From positions 1,200,560 to 1,264,559 of the forward strand of contig OZ038434.1 in NCBI GenBank assembly GCA_964036275.1: a stretch of DNA of 64,000 bases, written 5' to 3'. The notes beneath the pieces are model-generated. The model worked only from the letters and a program-made list of their open reading frames with translations. It did not search any database and had not been told where the DNA came from. This document shows, piece by piece, positions 1-14,100 of the stretch (position 1 is its first letter; each line of letters starts with the position of its first letter). The position numbers and the translations under genes were made by a program. This stretch comes from Litoditis marina. Its lineage: Eukaryota; Nematoda; Chromadorea; Rhabditida; Rhabditidae.

Positions 1-290
1 CAACTTGACTTGGTTTATTTACATCCAGATTTATTTTCACTTTTTAGTCCTTAATTGTGTATTCGTATGTGATTGAGTGTTTTGAAATCGTTTTCGCACT
101 TCTATAGGCTATTTTGAGCATACCCCGTACGCAACCCCCCTATCGGTGTCATTACGTAAGCCGCTTTTCTGAGAAAACGAAGCAAGATAGGGATAAAAAA
201 GTATATATTTTTGATAATGGTTTTTCATTTGCCATAGGGTCAGTTTGTTAACTCAAAAGTCAAAATTAAAGCGGTACGGATTCTTTAAGG
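1..290 (+). repeat. Dispersed repeat R1, copy 1
   Basis: The first ~290 bases match the reverse complement of 16385-16676 along almost their whole length, with scattered substitutions and small indels. Both copies contain a segment with ACGCAACCCCCCTATCGG and GAGAAAACGAAGCAAGATAG. No coding potential is seen. The copy may be cut by the window edge. Confidence 0.85.
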
Positions 291-1947
291 AAAGGGTGTT
301 GACCGGTTGACCCCTTAGAGCAAGTACACATGTTTTTATGAGAGTCTGTTTACATCTAGGCGTGGTGTTTAAAGAGTACATTTTCGACAATTTTATGTTT
401 TCATACTTTTACATGTACTTTCTGTAGGCGAACAAAAAATGAAAACATTTTAAAAACTTGTAACTAGTTAGGAAATTAAGCAGTTCTTAGTTTCCGGAGA
501 TAGAAATGAGATAAACACAATCAACTGAAGTGTGAAATACTTGAAAACAATCTGCAACCAAAATAACTGAATAGTTGTGAATACACGGTATTCTTCTAAA
601 CGATGTCAACAAATGTCGAAAAACTAATTTTCAGAATGTTTTGACGAAATGCTTTGATTACCATTCAATTAATGGACGAATTTGCAACCATAATTGTAAA
701 ATGGACTGCTATTTTTGGAGTACAAAATTCTGAAAAAGATGAAAAAACTCTCTGTGTTCAGGTAAAAAGACGAAGACAGTTCAAAAACATCTACAACTAC
801 ATACTTGATGATGGTAGTTTGGTATATCATTCCAACTCGAGAAGGTTCCGAAGGTCTCATTCAAGCGGTGAAATCAGTGAACCTTTCAAAAAAAATTAAT
901 TTAAGCAGTTGATTCGGAATTGATGAAAGAAAGTGTAGAAGAAGATGGATAAAAATGGCAAGCTGATGTGGACCAAATAGTTCAGCTCGAAGGTGATATT
1001 TTCATGGTTCTTTGCTACTGGGGCCAGAGAGCGAATTGCGCCCAAATATAGTTTGGTTGTGTGCAAATAAGTGTTTATACTGTATATATGTTGTATTCAA
1101 ATAAATTTCCACATTGTAGCAGGAAGCATCAAGCTCATCATTCTCTCCGAGTCATTGCTACATTCACCGTGTCATTCTCGTGCTCAACCTAACTTTTCGT
1201 TGTAGTTTGATCATGGTTCAGAGCGTAATTCGCGAGTTTCGCCCGATGAAGCAAGGAGGGCCAACCTACAGACACAACAGGTCGGGAGAACGTCTACCAT
1301 GTAAACCTGATTCGGAAAGAGCGAACCCTATGACGGGAACTTTTTTATGGAATTCATCTCTATTAGTCCTCACCATCAACATATTAGCTCAATTTGAGTT
1401 TGTAGTTTGAACCTGCTGCGTCTTAAGCTACTTTCCAGAGTTTTGGTTTACTCTCTTATCAGATTATAAACTTCAACATATATCTGTTCACACTCGATCC
1501 AGTTATTCGAGAAGTGTTGCCTCTCACAATGCAGCTCAGCAGGATATCTCCAATACGATGGAAAATGAATTCAATTCAGAGAGAAAATTAGAATCTAGAT
1601 CGAAAATGGAAAATATTCAGGCAGTTAACACAATATACAGGGTTGAATCTGTTACAACCTTCACATTCATTGATCTTGGTTGTTTTTAGAAACAACAAAT
1701 ATGAATATTTTTCCAGGAGTGTCATTGGTTTAATAGATTCAGAGTGTTCAGCTGAACAATGTCAGACAATTTCATATTTTAAATTTCTGTGAAACATTAC
1801 TAATTAATCAATAAATACGAATTACTATTTTTCTTCTCGCTACAATACAATAGCAGAATTAGTGAAACCGACGTGCTGCTTAAATTGGACATGAATTCGT
1901 TCAGTCGTTAACCTGTACTTTTTGCTCTACAGTTTCCAGCTCAAAAG
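291..1947. other. Upstream intergenic stretch
   Basis: No convincing exon is seen. The two open frames (654-899 and 1180-1410) lack splice partners and protein-like composition. A copy of the short GTAGTTTGATC repeat core lies near 1202. The promoter of the gene starting at 1948 must lie here, but I cannot point to a specific element. Confidence 0.5.
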
Positions 1948-4900
1948 ATGTCCCACCTAAAACTATTAGTTGCTTTGATTGTGTTGAGTTTGGAGCAGAG
2001 CTCGACCCAATCGGTGAGTTTGGCATTTCCTTTCAGATTTTGAAAGTATCATTCAAGCAGGTGAAACAAAGGAAAACAGAACATGGCAGAGCATAGAATA
2101 CCATACTATTGATTGTAACGGTATACTGTGAAAGAAGTTAACGTAAACATTAAATGATTGGCAGAAGGACCCAACTTTCTAAAAATTATTTAAAAAAGCG
2201 ATTTCATAATTTCTCAAAATTGATCGAATTTGTTTGCATTTAACATTAGGCATTGTGTAACTCATCTGATTGCATTGTTCTTTCCTATGGAGCAACATTC
2301 ACACATGTAGATGTTTGTCTTCTATTTTCATATATGAAACTACTAAAACGAAAACCTCAGAATCTGTAGTCATCTGTTCTTGACGCTGATGTAAACTCCG
2401 TATACTAATCAATATCTATAACTTTCAGTTCAATGAATGTGTACCGCCAACGGCTCAAGATGTGTTTGTGCAGCAATGCCCAACCGAAAAGAAATCGGAT
2501 GTCACATCCCAACTGATCTCCAAATCGAACGGCAAGTTTGGAAACTGTTGAAATCGTCATTGAAAAAAGACGCTCGTCAACAAAATGAAGATGTTAGAAT
2601 ACAGTACATGTGTATGTAATGTTTTGGCGGAACATCTGTCAGCCTTGCATCACCTTAATTCAGTAGCTGAGCGAGACCATAGGAAATCCACCAAAGCATG
2701 TGTCTGAATCACATCTTTATCGATGAATCATTCTCCAGAAGTACTAATTCTGGAAGAATTCTGTGACGAAGAGCAACCCGATCGATGTTATGCGGTCTAC
2801 GATCAAGTTTCAATGAAAAATGACAGGTTTGTTTGTAGCGAAAGTTTTCTCGACAGAGTGTTTCTGATTTGCCAAATGCCATGATTTGCCCTTGAGGAAG
2901 AGCCGAGACAGAAAACTGCAGTAAATTTTTAGGGATAATCCGTGATCACTAGTCCTCTAATCATGATATAATTATATAAACAAAACTCGGCTTCAATTTT
3001 TTTCTGATAAAGTTTTTCATGAGTATGATTTGATGTTTAGTTCACCTGGATAGTCATAACCACGGCATTGTTCATAGATCGCCGAGTCAGCAAGTCGTTT
3101 TACCATTTCAGACCTGTAGTTTATCGCTGTTTGAAGAACAACAACACTCAGGAAGAACTATGGAGAACGCCTCTCGGTGAGTAGGGGAATTGCTCACAGT
3201 CGACTCCGCCTTGATCTGCTGTTCTCGTAGCATACTCCGTTTCACCAATCGATAACTTTCTACAGTAATCTTTGGAATACTCAAGGGCAGTAAGCTAACC
3301 AAAAAACAGACTTGGTTTGAACTACATACAATACCTACAAGGTATGCAAAATGTGCTTGAAAGATTTTTAACCTCACTGTAGAGGGCTATTGTTGACACC
3401 CTATAAGATCCGGCTGATTAACAGCAGATCAAACTACAACTCAGTTATGATCACCTCTCATGTGAACGTAGTAAAATTACGAAAAAAATAATCGTTTTGT
3501 GTACGGCCTGCTCTAACCTGTGATTACACGCTCTGGTAATTTGAATATTTACCACGTTTCTTATATTTATATGTTTGTTATTTAAAAAAGGTCAAAACAT
3601 TCACCAGCTTGTGTTTCTAGCACAGGGGCAGACCATAGACACATTCTTGTGGCAAGTAGATAATCAATCACTACCGGAAGACCATTATTTCAAATCAATG
3701 GAAGGTAAATGTTTTTTCAACCTCTCTGAGCTTGCTCTCTGCCTGTTTCTCCAGCTTCTGATGGTATCATAGTGACAACTACCATTTATATATACATCGT
3801 TACTGGGCTCGTTGTTGTGCTGTGTTCGTTTCCTACTTTGTTACTCTACTCTGTTTCTCATTTAATTTCCTTTTATATTTTCAAAATTATTTTTCCACCT
3901 CATTTCGGGCTTTCAAATGCGTCATAAATTCTTAGCAAACTGTCCGAATTGAGTACGCAGTATACTGTTAGTGAATTCCACAGTCATGTGAAACATGTTC
4001 AACACAGCAGAACTCAGAAACTTGCAATGACAAAATGCACGATCCGTAATTAAAATGCTAACATTACGTGACTATTCAATTTACTCCCAGTATAAGGTAG
4101 CATCAACGGAGATTCGGTACTTTATCTGTAAATTGTCAAAAATGTTTATTCTCGACGTTACACGTATTCCAATAATTTACTGTACATACTAGAAGTAAAT
4201 AGAATAATCACGAAACGTTATTGAATAGGCATGCCTAGCATTCTAATAAGGAATCGTGTACTCCGTCATTGCACGTGTCTGAGTTTTGCTGTGTTTAACA
4301 TGTTCTACGTCACGGTGCAATTGACCAACGGTATAGTGGTGCAGATTGAGAGAATAACACGGCTAGCAACAATGTGCAGCGTATTGATGCCTTCAGTATT
4401 CGCCCAGTTTATTGAAGAAAAAAAACAGAATCGAACTTTTCCAGATGCGTTGTTCTCGAGTGGAGCGGTCGTACAGGACACAAACGAAACGAAGAAAGTC
4501 CTTCTCATTGGTTACAACTGGCTGGTGGCCAGCAAGTATTTTCAGAAATACTATCCCACCGTGAGTAGCTATGATTTATTTACAAGAAGGTGCAATACTT
4601 TTATAGCTATAACTATTGCTAATATCTACTCGATTTCGGTTAAACGCTCGTTCGAACAGCCGAAAACAACTCTCGATTCTTGATATGAGCAGACTATTTC
4701 AGTTCAATGTTTCAATAGTGGAGCCTCTGGCAAAGCTCGTAACAACCGCTCGAGAATGGTTCGGGTTTCGGAAAGAGTCGGGTTACGAAATCATGTCAAA
4801 ATCAGGAGTGGAATTTATACGCGGAACGAATCGTGAGTGACCCTTCATGCAGTATACGATAGAGCACAGTATAAAACTACAAACACAGCAGAAAAAGGCG

Positions 4901-7311
4901 ACGTGTACCGTTCTAGCCAGAATTTCCGCAACCGCCATAACGTCCATAACACGATTGCTATTATTAGAATTATATCGAAAGAGGAAGAAGAACAAAGTCG
5001 GGACAAATTTCTTCCCGAACCGACTATTCCCGGACCAAAATCGAATCACTGCTTCCCGAACCAGTTGGTTTGGTGAGAAACCAAACCACTTGCGTACTCA
5101 AACCAACAAGAAATGAAACCAACCCCTAATAAACTTACGTAGTCGACCAATTTTAGCATTAATTAGTTTATCTGGTTCGGTCCCACCATTGTCAGCCAGA
5201 ATTTGGTTCGGTTTTGAAACAAACCACCTGGTTCGGGAAGAATCGGTTTGGGATGAAGTTCACCCAAAGTCGGGCAGCCAAATGTGCCAAAGCAAGATTG
5301 ATTGTCGACTGACACGCACATTTATATGTTCGATAAGCTGCGTCATATTTCTCTGGTTTGCAGTTTGATGTTCTCATCACTGATGTTGTCGTGGGTGAAA
5401 AGTTGATACGAACCTACAATATGGTTATAGTTCAAACCTATGAGAAATATATCGATTCATTTTGAATTTAATGAAAACTCTTCTGTCATTCCAAGGTCAG
5501 TTCGACATTGTGCTGATTAGTGACCATAGCTCGGATAGAAAAGCGGAATTCACTTCTCCCTCGGCAGATTATTTCGATTCCAATGTAATTGGAACACTCG
5601 CAAATATTATACCGGATGATGGTGAGCAGAAAGATTAACTTTTGTCTTGGTATGAAATTTGAAGTTCTTGGTTTTCAAGTACCACAGGCCGCTAACTTGG
5701 TACAATCTCTCAGATAGAGTGCGGTCAGTTTAGTACACTGTTTTTCGTCAAGGCATAAAAATGTCCAGCTGCGGAGTGGGTGACGATTAAGCTCGAACAC
5801 TTTGAGCGGATGTCTCCTATTGAGAACTGTATGAGTGGTTTCTCTCCAAATTTGTACAAACCTAGTTTATTGATGTAAACTATCCATTGTGATACTATGA
5901 ACTCTCTGTTGATGTTTAAACTTGAGTTACAGGTTGTAGCTTAATGCATTTGAGCCTAATCGTCACCCACTCAGCTGCGAAGCTGAAACGTCTTTTTTCC
6001 GACCAAAGTATTATTTTTGCTACGCATCAAAAACAACTCGTTATCTGTAGGATCTGTCTGGTGTAAATAGCTATCTCGACCTCATGTTGTTTCTCAGGCG
6101 TACTTCTAATCAACGTTGTTTTGGGAAATCATGGAAACAAGGAGGAACAATTGGAGAAAGTACGTCCATAATTCCTCTCCGACAACGCAATAACATTTGT
6201 TTTCATTATTATCACTCAAAGTAGTCAAAACGCGGTTTCCGTGTTTCTAAATAAACGAATAAACGATATTCGGCAACTCTTTCACGGATCATAATTACAT
6301 ATGTGAACTCCACATGGTGGAAAACGTGACGTGTATATTCTAGATAAATGAATGCACTCGATTTTGTCGTTTTTGTAGAAGGGAAACACTTTTCCAGATG
6401 AGAATATGGTACACCGAGTTCTTTGAGTTTGTCGAGTTCGAATGTTCCACAAAACATGTTGCGGTCAGTTTATCAAAAGTAGTGGAGTACTCATATTTCA
6501 TATTATATTTATTGTTTCACTTCGCGTCGTTTCGAGGCGGTGATCATCATACATATCACATTATCGTCAAAACGTCTTCTTGTGCAGTAGTGGTACAGTT
6601 GATTTCTCATGGTGGACATTCGTATGTTCTGAGACATAGATCCAGTGACATGCCAGAAACAACAGTAGAACCATCTGACGACGAATTGACTGTGAAAATG
6701 AATTCCTGTTGGGATTACTGGCCAGCGTTTCCCAGTCGCGCGTGGCTAGTACTATTTTGTTAATAATGTATTAAGGCATATCTTTTATGTTGAAAGCGTG
6801 ATTTTAACGTGATTTTGATGAGTAGTATTTTTTTTGTAGAGAATCAAGAGAAATCACACACACTTTGAAACTGGGAAGGCGTGGACGGCGTTCTAAAACC
6901 TCACGCTATCAAAAAGTTCATTAGTACAATGTGTCACTGCTCGTTTTTAAACGTAACCATTCAACTTTTGAAGTATCTACCCTTTTCAGGTCTGAACATT
7001 ATAGGGGGTTGTTCGTTCCACTAGCAAGCTGTCACGGTGTAGGTTGCACTCTCCCGCTCTGTTTTATGTTTGATCCCGTGGATTGTTGACCGAAATTCGT
7101 GAATGAAGGCGTTTATTGAGTCCAAACTACAACTCTTATATGAACCCTCCTATATTTCTAGATCATGACATGTCGACATAGTCCAATCGAGAATGTGAGA
7201 GCAACTGGTCCCAAAAGAAGTTCGAATGAAAAAGTAGAAGAAGAATCAAACGGAGACATTCCGTTAGAGGAACTGAGTTTGATGCGGGAGATGTACTTAG
7301 AGTTTGAGTGA
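1948..7311 (+). CDS. Secreted spermidine-synthase-like (PABS/methyltransferase-fold) protein, 10 exons
   Basis: Exons: 1948-2013, 2429-2531, 2739-2826, 3112-3176, 3591-3704, 4397-4560, 5501-5621, 6098-6159, 6398-6463, 7162-7311. Every junction is phase-consistent and the total is 999 nt, giving 332 residues plus TGA. The protein opens with a signal peptide (MSHLKLLVALIVLSLEQ). The second half looks like the Rossmann fold of spermidine synthases and related methyltransferases: KKVLLIGYNW (motif I position), FDIVLISDHSSD (motif II position), then ADYFDSNVIGTLANIIPDDG-VLLINVV and an ECSTKHVAIMTCRH strand. The glycine-rich GxGxG loop that normally binds SAM is replaced by GYNWLVAS, so catalysis is doubtful. 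Intron 2 appears to use a GC donor (GCAAGT at 2532); both flanking phases require it. The fold assignment is inferred by eye; a non-enzymatic secreted protein is possible. The last exon is less certain than the rest. Confidence 0.72.
3958..4340. repeat. Inverted-repeat element in intron 5 of the PABS-like gene
   Basis: The left half contains GTGAAACATGTTCAACACAG, and the right half, near 4285-4330, contains its imperfect reverse complement (CTGTGTTTAACATGTT). Another copy of the left half lies at 18433-18580 in a cyclase-gene intron. It ends about 55 bases before exon 6 begins. It is probably a non-autonomous DNA element. Confidence 0.55.
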
Positions 7312-8101
7312 ATCGTAGTAGCTTTACTAATGGTAGTAGTAACATACCTTTCTCTTCCAGTTAATATAGTTTTTAATGTGAAACTTCCTTTTTTGTACTT
7401 TTAAAATAAGTGTTTTGTAGGTTTCATTTTGTCCGTTGTTCCTAAACTCTACTGATTTTCGGTATAAAATTTCGTTCAACCTGTATTCTTTTGAAGCAGT
7501 TCATTCCCGCGTTTCAATTTTGGCAGCTGTAAACAGCACCCTTTGAAAAACTTGTAGTTGAATCTGTATAAAATGTGCACACATTCAGCAAAAACACCGA
7601 GTTAATGATTGGAATGAACTTGAAATCAGTGTTTCTTCCGCCCCCGCTTGAACGAGAAATATTCTTGTCAATTGTAATAATGTATATCTTATTCTTATCA
7701 AATCTTCTTAACATCGAACTATTGCTGCAAATGTCACCGCTAATGGACATCTGAATGCCGTGATTGTATTTTAAAATCAAGGGATGAGTCGGTTTCCTTG
7801 ACAACCGGAAGTAGTCGAGAAATAGTGTGTGGCACGAGGAGGGTGCCTACACAGCAGACGATAGAGTGTACGAGTGCAGGAGACGCAGAGACAGCGGGGG
7901 GTACGGTAGGTTGAAGGCATTCATTAGAGACGCCACTTAGGTTAACTTGTTATCAGCATCGATTCAAGAAGAAAACTACTTGCTCGTCCAACTCGTATTT
8001 ACTACGTTGACCTGGTTCCAAATATTCTCCTGCAGTATCTACAGTATTCTACAGTATCCTACAGTCATTTCGTCGGTCGGGTTACGGTGGATTTGGGGCA
8101 G
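7312..8101. other. Intergenic stretch before the guanylyl cyclase
   Basis: No supported exon is seen. The missing first exon (start codon) of the downstream cyclase gene could lie here. Three tandem acceptor-like units of the form CTACAGTAT lie at about 8037-8064, immediately before the first recognisable cyclase exon. No clear polyadenylation signal was found for the upstream gene. Confidence 0.4.
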
Positions 8102-11100
8102 GTTTCTGCTCCCGTCATTTGACCTGCTAAAGAACTTGAATTTGAACTTTTCTACAATATTCTTGTTATTCTTATTACGATTTGACCTTTGCCTGTCGGT
8201 CAAACATGATATTCCTGTGGCGCTGTTAGTGGATGGGAGGCTGAGCAAGGCCCGGACAGTATTTGAAACAGCCCAAAACGATCTGGTAAAGAACCAGATG
8301 GGCGATGAACAATTCAATTTCAAGTAAGTGATTGACATTGCCCGATTCCGAAATTTAACATTAAATTGAAATTTGATAATTGTACAACTCTATTGTTGGA
8401 GTGCGGCAAAGCGTGTAGCCTAGCTTTGATAACTCTTCTGCTCGATAACTGTTTGGTAGCATGTGCCAAGGAAGTCTCTCATGAGAATTTCATGAGGATA
8501 CGCGAGATTTTGTCAGTTATGATAGATTTAGAAAATGCGTGCTAGGTGTTCATGATTCCGATTTGTTCTCAATCCCTCTCTCGATTCACATCCATCCTGG
8601 GTGTGCTCGTACTAAAATGGTGATTATAATACAGTTCGCGTGTTGGTTTTCTACCCCGTGGTGTTTATAGTTTTGGGAATTCGTTAAAAACAATTGGAAA
8701 AATCAGGTTCATCAAGATCAAACTACAACGATGGTTCATTCTCGTCGAGAGAGTTCATCGACTACTCACATTTACAGTTTACGCTTGCATACGTTAAGTA
8801 CTCCTCGATTCTGTAGTCTGTATGTGTACCTCACATGCAAAGGGTAGTTGATGATAGGAGGCAAGCCACAGTAGTTTTCATCTTTTCCTCTTTTTGTGGG
8901 CTTGGTTATGTTGTGATGCTTCATGATATTTAAAACACTATTGAAATCAAAATATATGTGTGTAAAGGTAGAATTTCCATTCTCATGATGAATTGTCAGC
9001 TGATGAACTTAATGATAGGTTCAGCATTTAATTAGCAGCTTCTATTAGCAATAGGCACTAGCCCGGAACTTCCATCATAGGTGTAAACTGATATTAAAAC
9101 AGACACAAGACCGAAATGAGTACATAACATAGTGAAGCATTATAGTGTTGTTCAGGGTATTATCAAACCCGTGTATAGACGATGTACTGTGTAGGGTTCC
9201 ACCCTACTGTGTTTGTAGTTTGGTTCCACTGCTTCTCGGTGAAATGTTGTGAATCATGACGTCTATCCAGGTCGAACTACAATGGTTATTGGGTTCATTC
9301 TCGTGGATAGAGTTCACCGAGTACTCACATTCACTGCGTACGCCTGCATACCTTTAGTACCTCTCGATTCTGTAGTTGGATGTTGGTTAAGGGGGTTCTG
9401 CTCTCAATATGTTTTTGCCTATAATGATAGTGATTTATTCATCAACCTGATATTTGACAGACAATATTAATGGCGTATACAAATCGAATGTGTTGATTAG
9501 AGGCAATACAACAACAAAACTTTCGTGAAATTCGGTCCAAAATTTTGTTGACAAATTTCCGTTCTCATTCCATCTCTTCCCTAATATAGTTCACACCATT
9601 CCTACTGAGACTCGTACAGTAACCTTACGAACTTTCCTAAGGCTGTTGTGAAGAATGTAGTTCATGGAAAATGCTCTCGTATATTCACTCTACCTGAGTG
9701 GGAAAATGAGGTATGACAATGCTCAACTTCTCCGATCAAAAGCATGTGAGGAAAACGCCTTGGAAGTTTGGAAATCCTACTGTAGAAGTCTCAGTAGGAA
9801 TGAAGAAGACTATAACTGCGTATCACATGCGTAGTCTCCATAGACTCTAATTAAAGTCTCCCGGGAAATGAAGAAGAAGAACACAATCTGAATAACTGAA
9901 GCCCCCGCAAAAACTACATTTGTGAAACACACTGTTCGAAAATCCGTTTGAAGCTCACCGTTTCTCAATGTGTGTTTTGTTTACCTATTTAACGTATTAG
10001 TACTGTAACAATAGACGTGATTTTACTCAACTCAAATGACATCGCCAAGTTGAGCACAGTAAGCGTACACGTCAAAAATTCCAAACTTGACACTTTCACG
10101 TTCCACGTGAATATCTTATAAATCTCTCAGTATATCTCTTGCAGCTTGTTCTATGACGCGACGGACACCTGCGGTTCTGGAAACTTGGACCAGCAGAGCG
10201 AGGCCCTTCTCATGGACTTCTACTTCAACAAGAATATCAAGGCGGTTTTCGGACCAACTTGTTTCGATGGTTAGCATCTTCTGAGAAATATGTTGTTCAC
10301 TAGTAAAATTAACGAGAAAAGTACGTGTATTTACCCAACAATTGTTTATGGTATGTCGAGGGTTTGAGCTTGCTTCCACAACTGGAGAGATGTAAAATAT
10401 TTCTTTTTTTTCGGAATCAACTAAACACTCATACAACTAATATTTTTTCAGACCTGGAAATAGCGTCTAGATTAACGAAAGAGTGGGATATTCTACAGTT
10501 CAACTTCTGGTCCGACCATCCAAGTGATTATGTGGAGAACAGTATCATACAGGTATAGTCCAACTCGTTCTCACGTGCACTTCACATGTCACTGTAAAAT
10601 CTCTGCATCTCTTCTTACGTATGGTCTCTCGCGCTTTCTAAAGGTTATGTGGCTCATCAGTCTAGACTGCAGTACATCAATAGTACACGGTAAATAGCTT
10701 TTCGCATATTTACCGAAATAACTGCCAGCTAGTATAAACAAAAAAATGCTGTATAAATTATGAAGGGCATTTATTGGAGAAAAAAAAAGTAGTCACTTAT
10801 CGTAAACTAGAGAAATGCATTAGCCAAATAGACTAATCTGACCGTCGTGATAAATTTTTTCTTAGTCGAAACTGCATTTTACGTGAACTCAGAGACATGA
10901 CTTCTGTTCAAAGTATTAGAAGTCTCCGATCGCAGTTGAAAACTCGAAACAGAGAAAACAAGTGGAAATCAATGTCAATAAGCTCATTCAGATGACTACT
11001 CAATCCTCTGTCAACTATGCGGAAAACATTCTAGCCTTCTTGAATGGAGCCGAATGGAAACAGGTATTCATTGGAAATAGTATTGCAAAGAAATAAAAAT

Positions 11101-14100
11101 GTCACGTGGTCGGTAAAAGCCGAGTAGCTGTCAGGTGTTAACAGATTACAACTATGATGTATGAGTCACGATCTGTATTTTTCGTACTTATCAGTTCATT
11201 TTCGTGAAGCAAGGTGGTAAACGACCACTTCAAGAATTATAATCAAAATGCGATGCGGAAATTCACAATGACCTGATATTGGCGCCCTTTTCTCGTGACC
11301 GTAGTTATCACTAGTACTTAAGAATTCTTGCTCGAGAACGTTACTTCCAGATAACCTTCGTCCGCTGCATCGACTGCTATGACGGACAAGAACCCGAATC
11401 AGTCATGGAACGGTCAGTGTTATCGATTTACAGGAATTTATAGAACCAGAAGATGAAAAAGAGACATGAAAGTAGAACACGACCAGCGTTGTTTCTCTTT
11501 CCTCAAACTTCATATTTACTTCTGAAATATGCTTGGGATAACCAATCGCTGCCAACGAGTTCAGTTGGGAAATGTGCGCACTATAAATGAAGATCCATTA
11601 TGACAAATAACATCAACTCACATTCGTTTCAAAGCTGTTCTCAAAGACTGCTATTCCATGAATTATAAACGGCGATAAAATATTCCGTTCCGAGGCTGGG
11701 TAGGAATAGTTAGCTTTCTTAGCGAAAAAAGTAGGAATAGTTACCCCCTTCTTAGCGAAAAAATGAAAACTAGTCCGGGGATATTTCAGTATTGGTAACA
11801 TCAGTACTTATCTGGCGGACTACGGTATCAACATAGTTGTCTGGGTGGAAGCATGGAAGAACTTCACCGTGGCCGACTACGAAGAGGCACTGGCACCAAT
11901 GGGATCTTCGTCCAGAGGTTAGTAAGGCAACATCATTGCAGAGTTGTAGTTTGATCCCGTAACTCGTCGTAGTTATATCGATTATAATCAACGAGATAAA
12001 ACTACAGAGACAGCGGGATTGAGAAAAATACACAGTATAGAGCTGCTTTTCGTTCATCAAGTGTTCACTGGTAACTATGTAGAGGCACTGGAATCAATGG
12101 GACCCATCTATGTCCAGAGCTCACTATTTACACTAATATCGATTCAATTTGTGATTTATTTATTGATCAGTTTAATTGATTACAAACAAGTAAGATGCTG
12201 ATAAATGCGAAAAACGAGAAACGTATATTAAAAAATAGATTGAACAGCAAACCAGTGAAACTTTGAATAGGTTCTCTCTGAAATGGACACTGTAGGGTTT
12301 TCAATGCAAGCATCAAAACCACTTTCGTATTCGATGACATAATGCATTTTTCTCTAATTTTGAAGTTGTACGGTCGTTGGACGACTATTGAACATAACCG
12401 GATAGTTTTTTCAAATTCGAAAAATTTCGTGCATTTCAGATTAGATTAAAATGGTCTCCTTAATAATTTCCATGACTTTCAGTGGTGGTACCGTTCTGTG
12501 GCTACAAACTGAAGGACTACTCCAATCTACAACTGGCCATGCGAAGCCTGAATTTCACATCAGACGAATATTCAACATTATTCACGCTAACTCAGTACAG
12601 GGTAAGAGTTTAAAGTACCAGAGTAGTCTCTGAACGTGAATTGAAAGAATAAATTTCGTATTTGCGATCAGCTATGAATAACTAACTCAGTACGTATAGC
12701 GAACGTAGTGAAACTCGGCTTTGTGCCAATGATTCATTGCAGTTCTCTGACTACCCTAGTAGTTATATTATCTATATCTGAGTATTGATCTATGGCTCCC
12801 AGCTTCGCGATTGGTTACATCGGCTAATTTCATTGACTAATTTCATCAGACTACACATAGGTCTAGACGGTAGATTATGAGGTTTCAAATTAGTTAGGTT
12901 GATGTTTTGTGTTATTCAGAATATGTAAAATATATATGTAATTTATAATCTAAATAAAATTTTCAGGTAAGTGGAATAGAGGTGCCATGGGAAAAGGATT
13001 CTGAGCTCGAGGAAGCATTCAATCGAGGAGTCGTGGTGAGTTCTCAGCTTTTATCTTCAAGTAGGGAACGTATTGTCCATACTTTTCTCCATTCTCCAGT
13101 CTCCTCTACATTTTTGCCCTCTCGCACTTTTTCTTCAGAAAAAAAAACCCTCGAAAATCGTCCCAAAATTATCTGTTTTATAATTTTGAGCAGATTTCGT
13201 GAAAAGGAAAAGAGAATTCTAATGAAACAAAAAAAATATTCATTTTCAGCTGTACAACACCGGAATGGACGCAGCCAAAGCGAAAACATTTCTAGACGAG
13301 ATGAATTTAGCTGAGGTACTGATTTTCATTATGTAAATGAAATGCGCTCAACTTTAATTCAAAGTGGGCTGGTACTAATATGTTGTTGCAAGATTTACTG
13401 ATAAATTTGTTGTTTCTCTCTATATTTACCATTCCTACCAATGATACCTCATTTCAGGACGATCTACAAGTATATGCCCATCTAGAAGAATCTCTCTTTG
13501 TCTACAATCATCTGTTGATGAACTCGGGATCTGCGACAAACTTTACGGCATCCGAGCTCTTGCCCAATCTCAAAAACATTGAAGGTTCGAGCTCAATGCT
13601 AATTCAACATACTCAAAAAGGTTTCAGGTTCTTTAATACTCACTTTCAATTGGAATATAATGAATTTATAATTATAAAATAATGTAATTTGACTTGGTGT
13701 TCTACTGGTCGTCAGTTCCAATACATTGCGCTGTGGTTATACCTTTATAGGTTATACCTAGGTTCTATACCCAGATTCGGCATGTACCCAGATTCCTTAC
13801 ACAGTTATCGTTTTCAATCATTAAAAGTGAAGTCCAAAGTGAAAAGTGGACTGATTTTATTGGTTAGGGCATGTTTCTTGAAACTCAGCTCCCAGTTTTC
13901 AGAGGGTCCTTTCGGGAAGATTTCCTTCAATCCTCGTCATATCCGAATAACTCCGTTCTCCGTGAACCTCATTGAAAACGGATCGATCAAGTCGATTGCG
14001 GAGCGAATTTTCATTCCGCCCGCCCAGGACACCGGCATAGCCAGTTGCAGTACGGAAGGACCATGTCTGGTAGATTGAACAGTCCAACAGACATTTCCTC

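Noticed and set aside
1180..1410. 76-codon plus-strand frame
   Set aside because: Lies across repeat-core sequence, has no splice or family evidence, and its composition is not protein-like.
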